DNA from: Sthenelais limicola
Lineage: Eukaryota; Annelida; Polychaeta; Phyllodocida; Sigalionidae
Direction: 5' to 3'
Assembly: GCA_942159475.1 (NCBI GenBank)
Contig: OW804096.1
Location: 36,455,744 to 36,519,743 of the forward strand
DNA: 64,000 nt
A program made the position numbers and the translations under genes. Below, in pieces: positions 1 through 10,415 of this stretch. The first letter of the stretch is position 1, and each line of letters begins with the position of its first letter. Below the pieces are notes generated by a model. That model was not told the origin of the DNA. It saw only the letters and a list, made by a program, of their open reading frames with translations, and did not search any database.

Positions 1-1711
1 TCCCATGAAAACCCACACCGCCGTCGTCAGTAGGTATCTGGGACACGTCAGCTGGTCTACAGCCAGGTGGTAGGTAATTCAGATCTTTGGAGGAAAAGGA
101 TCTATTTTGTTTACTAGGGACAAGTATATGCCCTAGAACTAATTCGGCTTTGAAGTTGTTCAGTTTTAATAGTTTATGACAATTAGCCAGCATCTGATAA
201 TTCTGATCTTTTGTATCCGGCTGGTATCGGTTGAACCAGATGTTCATTCCCGACTTACGGCGTATATCGGCCGCAGAATTAAGGACAGATTTCTTTGTCT
301 CTGCTGCATCGAGTTCCACATAAACGGCTCTGGTCAGACTACGTTTAGGGACGCCAACCCTGTAGGCAACAATTTTTTCGTCAATCTTATTTTTTGATGA
401 CATATTCAGTAGGTCGATAATAATTTGTTTCGTATCTTCTTCTACAGATCTGAGATTTACGCTGTCAGAGACGGTCGTATAAGATGAGGACCCATGCTGC
501 CACCTCTCGGGGATGCCTTCAATGAGCAGGTGGCTAGAACTATCTGACTTGGACAAGGATCCCGTTGCTAAGGACGCTTTGCGGATCTGGTCCAATTCAG
601 TAATGTTAGTATTCAATGATGTAACTCTCTCACCAACACTGTTAAGATCCGCTCCAACATTTGTGATAAGATTTTTATTGTCCTCAAGACATCTGCGAAT
701 ATCAAGAATTGATTCATTAATGTCCTGATCTAGTTTGTTAACCGCATTAATGGCAGCCAGGTCGACGTACGCGTCGACTGGAGGGCTAATTAAATCAACA
801 TCAGCCTCTTCTTTAATAATTTGGAGAGGATTTCCCTTTACATAAGATAATTCAATGGTCTTTATTCTGCGCACCATTCTGTCATAGTTTAACTTAGCCC
901 ATGCGAGTGAGTTATCTATCTTTCTGACTAACGTTTCGGTCGTTATTTTTAGCGAGTCAATCTCACGCTTTAGTCTCCTATTTTCTTTCCACTCCATGTC
1001 GACATTGTTTTCAATTGATAGGGAATCCAGTACCTTTGTTGTAATCCTTTTGATTAGGGCTCTCTCATATTCTTCATCATTATTTACAGTGACCCTGGAT
1101 ACAACGGGGATTTTATCAATAGGGATTTCGTCAGGATTTATGGCGCCGGTGGCGCCTTGCACACCTTCAGTCTTACTTTCATCGGAGGTTTTCTGTGAGG
1201 GTAAGTTTAAATTTCCATCAACTGTCTGATTAACAATTGGAGAGGAGTTCTCATTTGGAATTGTAGAGTTTGAATTTATGTCAACATTTACACCTCCACT
1301 GGGGACTTCTAGATCATTTTTATCACCCTCAACGGAGGAAGAATCTGAGTCGTCGTATATCATTATGGAGCTGTCGTCGCGCAATTTAATGTCAAAATCA
1401 CCCACCTCACGTCGATTTTTTGAATTCTCGACATTATCCTCACTGATTTCCACTTTTGGATTAGGTAAAATCGGTTTTGTGTTTTGTCCAGATTCGTTTG
1501 CTGTGTTGTTTTCAGCTGAGACGTTGATAACGCTCAAATCTTTTGTTTTTGAAGAAACGGCATCAGTGACATCAGTGCCATCGCCGGGATTCACAACGTC
1601 CGCCATGTTGGAACTTTCAACGGTGGAAATCCAAAGTCGTCGAACGAAGAGTAAGAGTAGAATCAAGATGAATATTATAATAATGTTGATGAAATAATGT
1701 TCAGCAACCAT
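1..1711 (-). CDS. Partial LINE ORF1-like protein, open at the window edge
   Basis: A continuous minus-strand frame of about 570 codons runs from an ATG at 1711 off the left edge without a stop. A second ATG at 1606, in the strong context AACATGGCGG, is an equally good start and gives about 535 visible residues. The first start adds a segment of about 18 hydrophobic residues (rich in I, L and F) followed by RR, which looks like a membrane anchor. Next come an acidic, Ser/Asn-rich low-complexity region, a helical coiled-coil-like region, and a C-terminal part with the order LLIEGIP, then YRVG, then a V-Y-V-E-L strand, then MNIWFNRYQPDT. That order resembles the RRM plus C-terminal RNA-binding region of L1-type ORF1 proteins (family knowledge). 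If so, the endonuclease/RT ORF would lie beyond the left edge. A gag-like protein of another retroelement is the main alternative. Confidence 0.55.
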   Translation of the reverse strand, partial: MVAEHYFINIIIIFILILLLLFVRRLWISTVESSNMADVVNPGDGTDVTDAVSSKTKDLSVINVSAENNTANESGQNTKPILPNPKVEISEDNVENSKNRREVGDFDIKLRDDSSIMIYDDSDSSSVEGDKNDLEVPSGGVNVDINSNSTIPNENSSPIVNQTVDGNLNLPSQKTSDESKTEGVQGATGAINPDEIPIDKIPVVSRVTVNNDEEYERALIKRITTKVLDSLSIENNVDMEWKENRRLKREIDSLKITTETLVRKIDNSLAWAKLNYDRMVRRIKTIELSYVKGNPLQIIKEEADVDLISPPVDAYVDLAAINAVNKLDQDINESILDIRRCLEDNKNLITNVGADLNSVGERVTSLNTNITELDQIRKASLATGSLSKSDSSSHLLIEGIPERWQHGSSSYTTVSDSVNLRSVEEDTKQIIIDLLNMSSKNKIDEKIVAYRVGVPKRSLTRAVYVELDAAETKKSVLNSAADIRRKSGMNIWFNRYQPDTKDQNYQMLANCHKLLKLNNFKAELVLGHILVPSKQNRSFSSKDLNYLPPGCRPADVSQIPTDDGGVGFHG

Positions 1712-2104
1712 TCATGAAGCAGCTGATGTATTTGCTGGCGTGGTTATGCTGATTTGTCCGATTTAAGGCTCGATCGAATTTCTAGCTGGGAGCTACTGTG
1801 TTCTGGTCGGTTTCCTGTTTTCCCGCCTTTTTTTGTTCAGCCTTCAGGGATTTACTGCAGAGATGGTAGAAGGTTGTCAATCAAGCAGTCCTTGCATAAG
1901 TGCAAAGTTAGTAGTGTTGGCGTGAATTACATCACACAGAGATGGGCATCCAAATATCCTCCCAGATAAGTGTCCACACTCCTCACACCAATCCTCAACC
2001 AACACCCCAAATGTATCACATGAACTTGCTACTCAGGATGATTGACAGAATGGTACCCAATTCACTAACATTCACAAATTTTTTTTTTTAAAAATACCGT
2101 AGAA
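1712..2104. other. Non-coding spacer
   Basis: Sequence between the ORF1-like start and the outer edge of the left inverted arm. It contains a short T-run near 2080. I see no conserved reading frame, and it could include the 5' untranslated region of the minus-strand element. Confidence 0.4.
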
Positions 2105-2134
2105 TGTAAAAAGCACATGTATCTTTTGTCTACC

Positions 2135-2164
2135 CTGATGAAGGCTGACTGGGTCAGCTGAAAC
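2135..2164 (+). ncRNA. Hammerhead-ribozyme-like core (left arm)
   Basis: CTGATGA is followed by a hairpin whose stem pairs GCTGAC with GTCAGC across a TGG loop, then by GAAAC. This is the order of the conserved hammerhead core (CUGAUGA, stem II, GAAA). Such cores are known in Penelope-like retroelements and retrozymes. Five bases just upstream (TCTAC) could pair with GTAGA at about 2099 to form stem I, but I cannot place a clear cleavage triplet, so activity is uncertain. The mirror copy is at 9709-9738. Confidence 0.5.
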
Positions 2165-2417
2165 ATTGGCACTAAAGACAAATAAAAGAAAGTCAGAAAA
2201 AACAACTCAAAGGTCTATTTATTTCAAGTTCCGAAGTCCATTTTCAACTAATGTCTAGTTCACCAGCAGTTGGTAGAAAATCAAACCAACATCTAAATAA
2301 TATTCAGGTTTCATCATTTGTTAGAATATGATCTTTACAGACATTCCAATTTCGAGCTGCGAGGAAACATCACGGGCAGAAATTGACATGTGGTATTTAC
2401 AAACCCGGCACATCAGC

Positions 2418-2597
2418 GGGGCGTTTCATAAGTTAACGCAGCGCGCGTTATAGGATCTAACGACAGTCGTTACCAAACATAGCGCGCGTTAAGAGCCAAA
2501 ATTGACGTCAATTAACATTGCGTTACTATAACGAACGCGCGCTAAATATATCGCTACCATAACGAACGCGCGCTGCGTTAACTTATGAAACGCCCCC
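2418..2597. mobile_element. Harbinger-derived MITE of about 180 bp
   Basis: Both ends carry GGGGCGTTTCATAAGTTAAC as a terminal inverted repeat followed by CGCAGCGCGCGTTA-type sequence. The interior repeats AACGAACGCGCGCT. The termini match the style of the adjacent transposon (GCGGGCGTTTCATAA, then GCGCGCGCT), so this looks like a deletion derivative mobilised by the same transposase. A clean target duplication is not visible. Confidence 0.7.
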
Positions 2598-3141
2598 CTG
2601 AGCGACTCATGAAAGCGTTAGTCCTAGATGTTAAATGTAGGTATTACAATAGGGTCAGATTTTCAGTAAATGTACAATCAGCAGTTGTACACTTTTAGTA
2701 AATTCTGCTACACAAGGCTGCAATTCGGTCAATACTGGGTAAATTCGAGTGTATTTGGCATTGCATTGATTCTAGCAATCTGGCGGGCGTTTCATAATCA
2801 AGACCAGCGCGCGCTATTGGACTTAACCACAGTATTCCGTTTCATAATGCTTTAACGCAACGACAAATTTGTACACAGCGCTCGTTAATGAACAGCTATT
2901 GTGGTTAATCAACGCAACGCAAAGATTGTTGCGTTAATATAGCGCGGAATTTTTCATTTACTTATTATTAATATAATCATTGCATGGGTGTCGTCTCAAA
3001 TGTTATTTATATAAACTTTAGTAATTAATCTCAGTAACAGGAAGAAAAATAGCCATTTATCGGCCAATTTAGTAACTTTTGGGTCGGAAATCAAACACTA
3101 TACATTAACTGGCAATTTGCTGTGTCATAATCAATACAAAC

Positions 3142-5043
3142 ATGGCGCTAGGTGTAAGGCCAAGGGAAAGAAAGGTATACCATGCCCGTATCAATCCCTT
3201 TGTTGAATATTCACCAAGACAGTTTCTTGGTCGGTATAGAATCGATCAAGCCACAGTAGAACATCTAGCTGTGCTTTATGGAGACTGGACAGACAGGACA
3301 GGGACGAAGATAGGAGGAGGACTGTCACATCGTGAGAGGGTATGTATTTATACAATATCACAATGTTCACCTTTGATTCTAAAAAAAACGAATATCTAAT
3401 ATCATGTGCCCCCAAACAGTAGTTAGCACCGAAAATTAATGTTCAACTAGGTATGGGCTGGGGGTTATTGGGGGGGGGGGGGGCGGCCACCAATCTAAAT
3501 AAATTCACACACATATTCTTAATATTTATTAAATAAATTGAATAGTATCATATCATTCGAACACTGATTGAATAATTATTGACAAAATTTCTTACAGATT
3601 CTGCTACCTATCCGGTATTTTGCCACTGGAGGGAGTTATTCCCTCATTGGTGATTCCCAACATGTGTCCAGATCTACGGTGTGCAGGTCCATCCAGGATT
3701 TTTGCAATTTCATGTTAGAAACCAGTGTAAACTACATATTTTGGCCTGACCAGCAAGAATCAGCCGAGATAGCTGGAAGGATCTTCCACAGATTCCAAAT
3801 GCCAGCAACAGTAGGCTTTATCGATGGGTCACACATACCCATCAAAAGACCCCATGAGGAAGAGGCAGCGTATTTTTGCAGAAAAAGATACCATTCAATT
3901 AATGCCATGGTAAGAATAATTATAAATATCCTAGGTCATATTTTGTTAAGCCACAGATGTTAAAAATACCTCGAATAAATATGTAAAAAAGTGGTAGCCA
4001 TTTTTTCAATGAGTTGTAAATGAGGGTCTGTTCCTTTTCTTACACCAGTGGCAGATCCAGAGAGATGCGCTAGGGCGAGAAACGTCCAAATCCGTGCTAA
4101 TTTTATTTCAGGAATATAGAATCCCCCTTGTGTTGGGTCAGAGCTGGTTGCTGACTATTCAAATAGAATAAATCGTTCAGATATTTATAACAGCAGAAAC
4201 ACTGTTGAAGGTGTAAATTCAATGAAATATTCCCTTTTATAATATATATTTTACCTATATTTCAGTTTGTTTGTGATGACAGAGGAATATTCCGCTATAT
4301 CAAGGCAGATTGTGCTGGTGCGACACATGACGCCTATGTGTTTGACACCTCTGCATTGGCAAGGGGCTTACAAGAAGGTTTGACTGGCCGATATCATATC
4401 ATTGGAGATTTGGGGTAAATATTATCATTGATTATCATCTGGCATTGGAAAATTATTTTCCATTCTTGTTTTGTGTGCATTTTTGTTTGATTGTCATGAC
4501 TAAATGTTTTACTTTTATTAAACGTTGGAATATTCTGGACTCAATGATAACATTTCATTCCTAGGTATGCCTTGAGACCATATCTGATGACACCCCTTCC
4601 TGCTCCTGAGGAGGGAGCACCTGCTCGATTTAATAATGCGCTATGTTCGGCCCGTGCAACAATAGAAAGGGCATTTGGGAGATACAAGATGCGATTTAGG
4701 TAAATAATACAGCTCTAATTTTTACTGAAAAATGTCTATGGATATGAACAAATTAACCCATTTGTAATCAAATATTGTACTAAATGATAAACGTTTTTGC
4801 AGGTGTTTGGATGGATCCGGGGGTTACATTCTAAGTAAACCAGATGTGGCATCCAAGATGATCGTAGCCACTGCGTGCCTCCACAATATGGCGGAGAGGG
4901 CTAATATACCAATTGTGGAAGCTCCCTTTCCTCAACTGCGACTTCCAGTTGAGCAACCAGAGGCTGAAATAGCACGGTACATGGATCGACCTGCTGGGGT
5001 TCGGCGACGAAACGAATTAATCCAACGATTTCAGTTAGAATAA
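3142..5043 (+). CDS. Harbinger DDE transposase, five exons, 344 aa
   Basis: Exons are inferred at 3142-3339, 3598-3909, 4266-4414, 4565-4699 and 4803-5043. Every junction has GT/AG and the phases agree, giving 1035 coding bases. The N-terminal half has a helix-turn-helix-like segment (YFATGGSYSLIG... VSRSTVCRSI, residues about 73-98). The catalytic triad is visible: D142 in VGFIDGSHI, D218 in IIGDLGYALRPYLM and E254 in ATIERAFGRYKMRF, the usual DDE_4/Harbinger arrangement. Length is in the normal range for the family. The product would cut the terminal repeats in the nucleus, with the convergent Myb-like protein as partner. ATTAAA at 5052-5057 is a candidate polyadenylation signal. Residues follow family knowledge and exon limits are my inference. 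Confidence 0.85.
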
Positions 5044-5272
5044 TAATGTTTATTAAATATCATATTTTCTTTCACATGTTAAGAAATCTTTTAATTTATT
5101 TTCTTCAGAACCGTGATCTGAAAATAAGATATTCATATATTAGCTAGGGCATATATATATGGCGTCAACAATTTGATATATTCAAAATAATGATGTTATT
5201 GTTTGCTTCTCAATATGGTTGAATTAATATATAGAGAGAATCAATATGAGATTATTACTAAATTGTATTTAC

Positions 5273-8200
5273 TCACTTCCTCACTCGCTTAGCCCTGGAG
5301 GCTATGTTGGGCTCAGGAATCTGTCTTTCAGTGGAAACTGTAAAGGAATATTAAATATCAAGTCCAGTTCAAGTGCAATATACATATGCAATTTTGTTTG
5401 TTGTTACTCATAGACTGATTATTCGGTACTATTATTCTGTCATCTATAAATACCTGTGACATTATTACATCTAGTTTAGATATATATATTGTTTCTTCTG
5501 ACACCACTAAAGGTGGAGGGTGCAAACAATAATTCCAGGAGGCAGTGTCATCTATCTCATTTGGTTTTAACATTTACCTTCTCTTTTATTGGTGGCAGCC
5601 AAGATTTGCTCCAGTATCTTGGTTTGCTTTTGTGACTCAGCGAGCATTTCTGTTTTCCAACATTCCAGGGACCCCTTTTTTTCATCCTCCTTTCGGGCCA
5701 CATCATCAAATAGATCTGAAATATCCACATTTCATTCTTTAATCTTATATGAACAAATCAAAGGTTTTTGTTGTGAAAATGATTTGTGACGCGATCTAGA
5801 CCATTTTCTCGTAGCAGATCCTGATTAACGACAGACTAAGATAATAAATATTTATTAAATAATTATTTACCTTCATTCACGACGAAGTCAACATATGGAA
5901 GAGCAGCTGGGGAGGGACTGGCATAGATTGTATTTCTGGTTTTGGTTGGAGAACTATTGGGGTAGAGTAGTGGTTTGCAATCATTTGGTGGAGACATATT
6001 GGGGTAGGGCAGTATGTTTCTCAGCTTCGTTGGAGAGGATATTGGTTTGCTATCATTTGGTGGAGACATATTGGGGTAGGGCAGTATGTGGAGAGGATAT
6101 TGCTTGGTTGGCTTATTTGGTGACGAAATATTACCATAGGGTAGGGGTTCTATAATTTCAGTTGGTTTGGAAATGGCGGAGGCTAGAGTTTTTCTCCTTT
6201 TGGTTGGCCTGGGAACATTGGCGGAGGCTGTAGCATGGGCATTGGCGGAGGCTGTAGCATGGGCATTGGCGGAGGCTGTAGCATGGGCATTGGCGGAGGC
6301 TGTAGCATGGGCATTGGCGGAAGCTGTAGCATGGGCATTGGCTCGTGGTGTTGTAACTCTGGCCAATGCCTGTCTATGTGGTGGGCCCACATGGAGCCTA
6401 GTTTCCGCGGCCCCTGGTATACCTGAAATTTAATATAGTATATGGTCAATTCATTTTTAGAGGTCAAACGACCACAGGTCAATTGGCCACACTCGTTTTC
6501 TTTTCTTTACCTCTTATTTACTCCATATCTAGGAACAATTTTTGGGATAGAAGAGTTAAAAAATATACATTTTGTAAATCTCTCCAAGACCTTCCCAACC
6601 ATACCAGGGCGGATTTAATCGGTCAACGGGCCAATTCGCTACACTCTATTTCCCTCTACTACCATCACTATTATCCACTTTCTCTACTACCGTCTAACAT
6701 CATTTATTTTTCTCTCTCTATCTTAGACAATTTTCAAGATAGATTCAAAAGAAAAAGATTTTCAAAATATACATCGTCTAGATCTTTTCAGGGTCTTCTA
6801 AACAACACCAGACCGGATCAAATCGGCCCACGGGGCAATCCGCCACATTTAATTCCATTTTACCCATTCTATTATATGTAAACTTTATACACATTTTCCC
6901 TTACTTTCAACTAGCAAAGAACCCGTCCTCCAGACGGTCACCCTCTGTCTCTCCCCTCCTCTCTCACTGCCTCTACTCCTTTTCTCCCCTGCCTCTCCCC
7001 TGTCCCTACCCGCCTTCTCCTCTCCCCTGCCCTATTCTCTCTTTCCCTCTTCTCGGTCTATCGTCTTGTCCCTCACCCTATCCGATTTCTCCACCCCATT
7101 TCCACCCAAGATATCTCTACAAACCACATACGAGGTCCTCCAAAGAGGGTGGACGGAACTACAAATTAGAAAAGTGGTTGGTAAAACAGACAAAGAAACC
7201 ATTCTTCCTGTATATTGTATGGATTCCTTACTCAAATACTCATGAATTCTATAATTTATTAGGGATAGTTGGCCATATACTCTGTAGGATTGACGTTATT
7301 AAACTTCTCATGCTGAAACTATACAATGAAATAATAATAATTACCAGAGACAACCACCTGTCCCTGGAAGAGAAGCATTTTTGCTTCGGTTGCTGATAGT
7401 TCTTCGCCTGGAGGTATACCCCCTCTCCCTGTCGGGCCGTATTTTGCATTGAGGGCTGCTTGCTGAAAAGAAATAAATCAACCCTTTGCTCAGATTTGCG
7501 TGTACTTAGTTTTCCCCCTGGTCTCAATACATAACCAAATTGTTACTCTCTCAAAGCTGGAGGGTTACCTCTTTAATTAATTAATATCAAAATAAATGTC
7601 AAGCTGGGTAATGTTGTAGATAATAGATACCATGTATTCTAAGGTTGATAATTAGGTATATTACATTAGCTGGCATGATTAGAAAAAATGCTTACCTTCG
7701 CTTTTACTGCAGTACCATAGTACCGGATTTTATCCCTCATCTCATCCATATATCTGCCACCTTTGATATGCGTCATGGCATTCAGCTCATCTATTAAAGA
7801 TATATATATAGGCTCTTTTAATCCAAAATTAAGAAATCAATATATTATGCACCATTGAAAAAAGACTTAACTCCTAAAATTGACAACCCAATTATAAGTA
7901 CCTCAACTACTGAATGAGAATTGGTGTTTTAATCAAGAGGATTTCCATATCCCTTCATACTGAGTTTATTATTTTCTTACCCAGTATTTCCCCGCGAGCC
8001 AGCTTTTTTTTTCTCTCACAGGCCGCTAGATCTCCATGGGTTGATTTTAGAACCACTTTATGCCTAATCAGCCCATCCACTACCACTTTAATTTCTTCAG
8101 GTTTCCAACGTGGCCTCCTTTTCTAAATAATAAAAAAATGTACATGTATGTAACCATGTTTCCATGTATCACCAGGTTACCAGAGGCATAGGCAATAAGC

Positions 8201-8930
8201 CTATAAGGTTGTGTGTTGGTCATATTCGGCACACACATGATAGCGTGTAGACAGAGTATCATCCCAGACTTCTCACTGACTTCTCCCGAGTCAGGACAAA
8301 CAATTCATGCTCATAAAAATCATAGGGCTCTGGCCCACAGGGTCAACATGGCTACATGCATGAGGAGGCGGCCATTGTCTCCATTCAGCATACAAAAACG
8401 TGTATTAAAAGGCTACGGCATGGATGGACACATTAAATTAAGTATATTTCACTGCTATTCATATGCATTAAAGACTCCCTGAAGTTGAGCCTTGTGGGGG
8501 GATTCGTTTGGATGCAAAAATGTCCTGGGAGATTTAATGCTTATAAAATGATAGGCCTCGCTGGGAGCACGAGGTGATAACATAGTCTAGATAGCATGGA
8601 AAGTAGCTGAAAGTGCTTGCTACTTAGATGCAAATTCAATTTCAAGAACAAATAATAATATTAATAATAATCACTGTAGGCCTACACGTCCACATAACGT
8701 TCACATGCATTGTCAATGGTCGGCAAATCAATGAAGTGCCTACTTCACGGGAAGGAAGTTGGTCTAATTTTCATTAAAATACATGACAACCTATATTTCT
8801 ATATAATAATCATTCTTTATAGATTTTACTTAGTTATTATCATTATCCCTGAGCTCTGGCTTTAAAAATAACTTACTTTGGTGATGTTTTCTTCGCTGCC
8901 CATCGTCTGCGCCGGTACGTCGTCCACCAT
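5273..8930 (-). CDS. Myb/SANT-like Harbinger partner protein, seven exons, 387 aa
   Basis: Minus-strand exons are inferred at 8930-8877, 8122-7981, 7790-7696, 7462-7345, 6422-5871, 5715-5578 and 5337-5273. All introns are GT/AG and phases agree, giving 1164 bases including the TGA. Residues 20-97 (RRPRWKPEEI... THGDL... MRDKIRYYG) look like the Myb/SANT-like DNA-binding trihelix typical of Harbinger accessory proteins. Residues 164-203 are five perfect copies of ANAHATAS, followed by a basic KRRK that may be a nuclear signal, then Pro/Ser-rich LPYPNMSPPND repeats. Exon 6 is a charged helix (KQTKILEQIL), probably a coiled coil, and the tail is basic (RAKRVRK). In this superfamily the partner imports transposase and binds transposon ends. 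The gene is convergent with the transposase, with 229 bp between stop codons; AATAAA on minus lies at 5100-5095. Confidence 0.75.
6213..6345. repeat. 24-bp coding minisatellite
   Basis: Five near-identical 24-bp units encode ANAHATAS on minus within exon 5 of the Myb-like gene. The period is a multiple of three, so copy-number change would keep the frame. Confidence 0.85.
6423..7344. repeat. Repeat-filled intron 4 of the Myb-like gene
   Basis: 6530-6850 contains two diverged copies of a roughly 205-bp unit. Compare CAGGGCGGATTTAATCGG near 6605 with CAGACCGGATCAAATCGG near 6810. 6930-7110 is CT-rich. 7105-7220 (ACAAACCACATACGAGGTCC... GAGAGGGTGGAC-type) matches 11310-11500 outside the transposon, so this part is an interspersed repeat inserted in the intron. 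Confidence 0.6.
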
Positions 8931-9708
8931 GATGACCAGAAAGATCTGAGGTATGGGTATGGTGAAATATTATATGCGATTTTGTTTCACAAATTACAGG
9001 TAGGTGCTGTCTTGGTCAATTTTTCTAACGCATGGTTGCCGCCGTTAGCGCTCGCTGTATATTATTAGCGGGCGCTAAAATCTGTTGATAGCTCAACGAA
9101 CGACACCTTTATCAATGCATGGTTAACGCAGGCTTTATGAAACGGAACTAGCGAATGCGCGCTATTTTGGGCGTTACCAGACCATCGCTGCGTTCCGTTT
9201 TTTACCGAGCGCTGCGTTAATTATGAAACGCCCGCCAGATTGCTAGAATCAATGCAATGCCAAATACAATCGAATTTACCCAGTATTAACCGAATTGCAG
9301 CCTTGTGTAGCAGAATTTACTAAAAGTGTACAACTGCTGATTGTACATTTACGGAAAATCTGACCCTATTGTAATACCTACATTTAACATCTAGGACTAA
9401 CGCTTTCATGAGTTAGATCCTATAACGCGCGCTGCGTTAACTTATGAAACGCCCCGCTGATGTGCCGGGTTTGTAAATACCACATGTCAATTTCTGCCCG
9501 TGATGTTTCCTCTCAGCTCGAAATTGGAATGTCTGTAAAGATCATATTCTAAAAAATGATGAAACCTGAATATTATTTAGATGTTGGTTTGATTTTCTAC
9601 CAACTGCTGGTGAACTAGACATTAGTTGACAATGGACTTTGGAACTTGAAATAAATAGACCTTTGAGTTGTTTTTTCTGACTTTCTTTTATTTGTCTTTA
9701 GTGCCAAC

Positions 9709-9738
9709 GTTTCAGCTGACCAAGTCAGCCTTCATCAG
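9709..9738 (-). ncRNA. Hammerhead-ribozyme-like core (right arm)
   Basis: On minus, CTGATGA is followed by GCTGAC, loop TTG, GTCAGC, then GAAAC and GTTGGCAC. The GAAACGTTGG continuation is closer to typical Penelope-associated cores than the left copy. Both copies lie at mirrored places in the inverted arms. Confidence 0.5.
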
Positions 9739-9753
9739 GGTAGACAAAGATGT

Positions 9754-9980
9754 GGGTCAGATTTTCAGAAAATGTACAATTCAACTTCACCAATCTTCTC
9801 AAATAAGCCACATTTCAGACAAAAATTAAGTTCAAAATACGGTTCAACCTAAGCAAACAGATTGCTAGAATCAATGCAATGCCGAATATACTCGAATTTA
9901 CCTAGTATTGACCTAGTATTTTAGCAGATTTTACCATATGTGTACAGCTACCAATTGTACATTTTCTGAAAATCTGACCC
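9754..9980. mobile_element. GGGTCAG-type MITE, full copy with ATGT duplication
   Basis: Terminal inverted repeats are GGGTCAGATTTTCAGAAAAT and its complement ATTTTCTGAAAATCTGACCC. The element is flanked on both sides by ATGT. The left arm of the inverted repeat lacks this insertion and shows the continuous AAGATACATGTGC sequence, so it acts as an empty-site comparison. Confidence 0.85.
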
Positions 9981-9995
9981 ATGTGCTTTTTTCGT

Positions 9996-10415
9996 GCTGT
10001 TTCGGCTGTACATGTGTTGAAGCTGGATATACCCAATAACACATACAGTGATTTTCCTTCAAATTCATGTACTTGTTTTTTGTTGTTAAACCTCTCACAT
10101 TGTATTTGAATGTTGAAGAAGAAGAATAATTGTTGAGAAATAAGATGTCAAGCTTTCAAATACCCCTGACATGGATTTTTACAACACAAGACTAACTCTT
10201 CGTAAGTTACAGTTGTATATTCATAAAAATCCCATCTGGTGGCAGAGGTGAGCTTGTGTTTATTTTTCGGCGAAAATTGTTTTCGCACAGGGCCACATGC
10301 GATCTAGACAATCCTCTAGTTGATCTTCTATTATAATATTATTACTTGATACATATATATAAACAAATTTCGCAGATATAGGATGAATGGTAAAGCGTGT
10401 AAGAAATGAGTGCTA
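9996..10415. other. Non-coding spacer
   Basis: AT-rich sequence between repeats with no usable reading frame or recognisable motif. Confidence 0.4.

Larger units (their letters stand above)
2105..2782. repeat. Left arm of a long inverted repeat flanking the Harbinger element
   Basis: Read inward, this arm is the reverse complement of 9236-9995. Shared landmarks in order are AAAAAGCACATG, the GTCTACCCTGATGAAGG segment, TCAAAGGTCTATTTATTTCA, the CCAGCAGTTGGTAG segment, CCCGGCACATCAGCGGGG, AAAGCGTTAGTCCTAGATG and CTAGCAATCTG. The arms differ by indels. This arm keeps a complete MITE (2418-2597) that is largely deleted in the right arm, and the right arm carries an extra MITE (9754-9980). The inner 131 bp (2652-2782) is a half-copy of the GGGTCAGATTTTCAG MITE family. 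Confidence 0.85.
2783..9235. mobile_element. Two-gene PIF/Harbinger DNA transposon
   Basis: The element starts GCGGGCGTTTCATAAT and ends ATTATGAAACGCCCGC, an inverted terminal repeat with further GCGC-rich subterminal similarity. It contains a DDE transposase gene on plus and a Myb/SANT-like gene on minus, which is the usual two-gene arrangement of this superfamily. The flanking triplets are CTG on the left and CAG on the right. They are complementary rather than directly repeated, because the flanks themselves are mirror images. Both genes can be read without internal stops, so the copy looks young and possibly autonomous. Confidence 0.85.
9236..9995. repeat. Right arm of the long inverted repeat
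   Basis: Reverse complement of the left arm (2105-2782). It begins with a half-copy of the GGGTCAG MITE (9236-9366, ending in AAAATCTGACCC). It continues through a shortened remnant of the Harbinger-derived MITE (about 9415-9455), the CTACCAACTGCTGGTGAAC segment and a second hammerhead-like core, and is interrupted by a full MITE at 9754-9980. Confidence 0.85.

Noticed and set aside
176..1697. Several plus-strand frames of 71-139 residues
   Set aside because: Antisense shadows of the long minus-strand ORF1-like frame.
3191..3415. Minus-strand 74-residue frame
   Set aside because: Antisense to transposase exon 1 and its intron.
5895..6482. Plus- and minus-strand frames antisense to or shifted from the ANAHATAS repeats
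   Set aside because: The 24-bp repeat is open in several frames; only the minus frame joins correctly to spliced neighbours.
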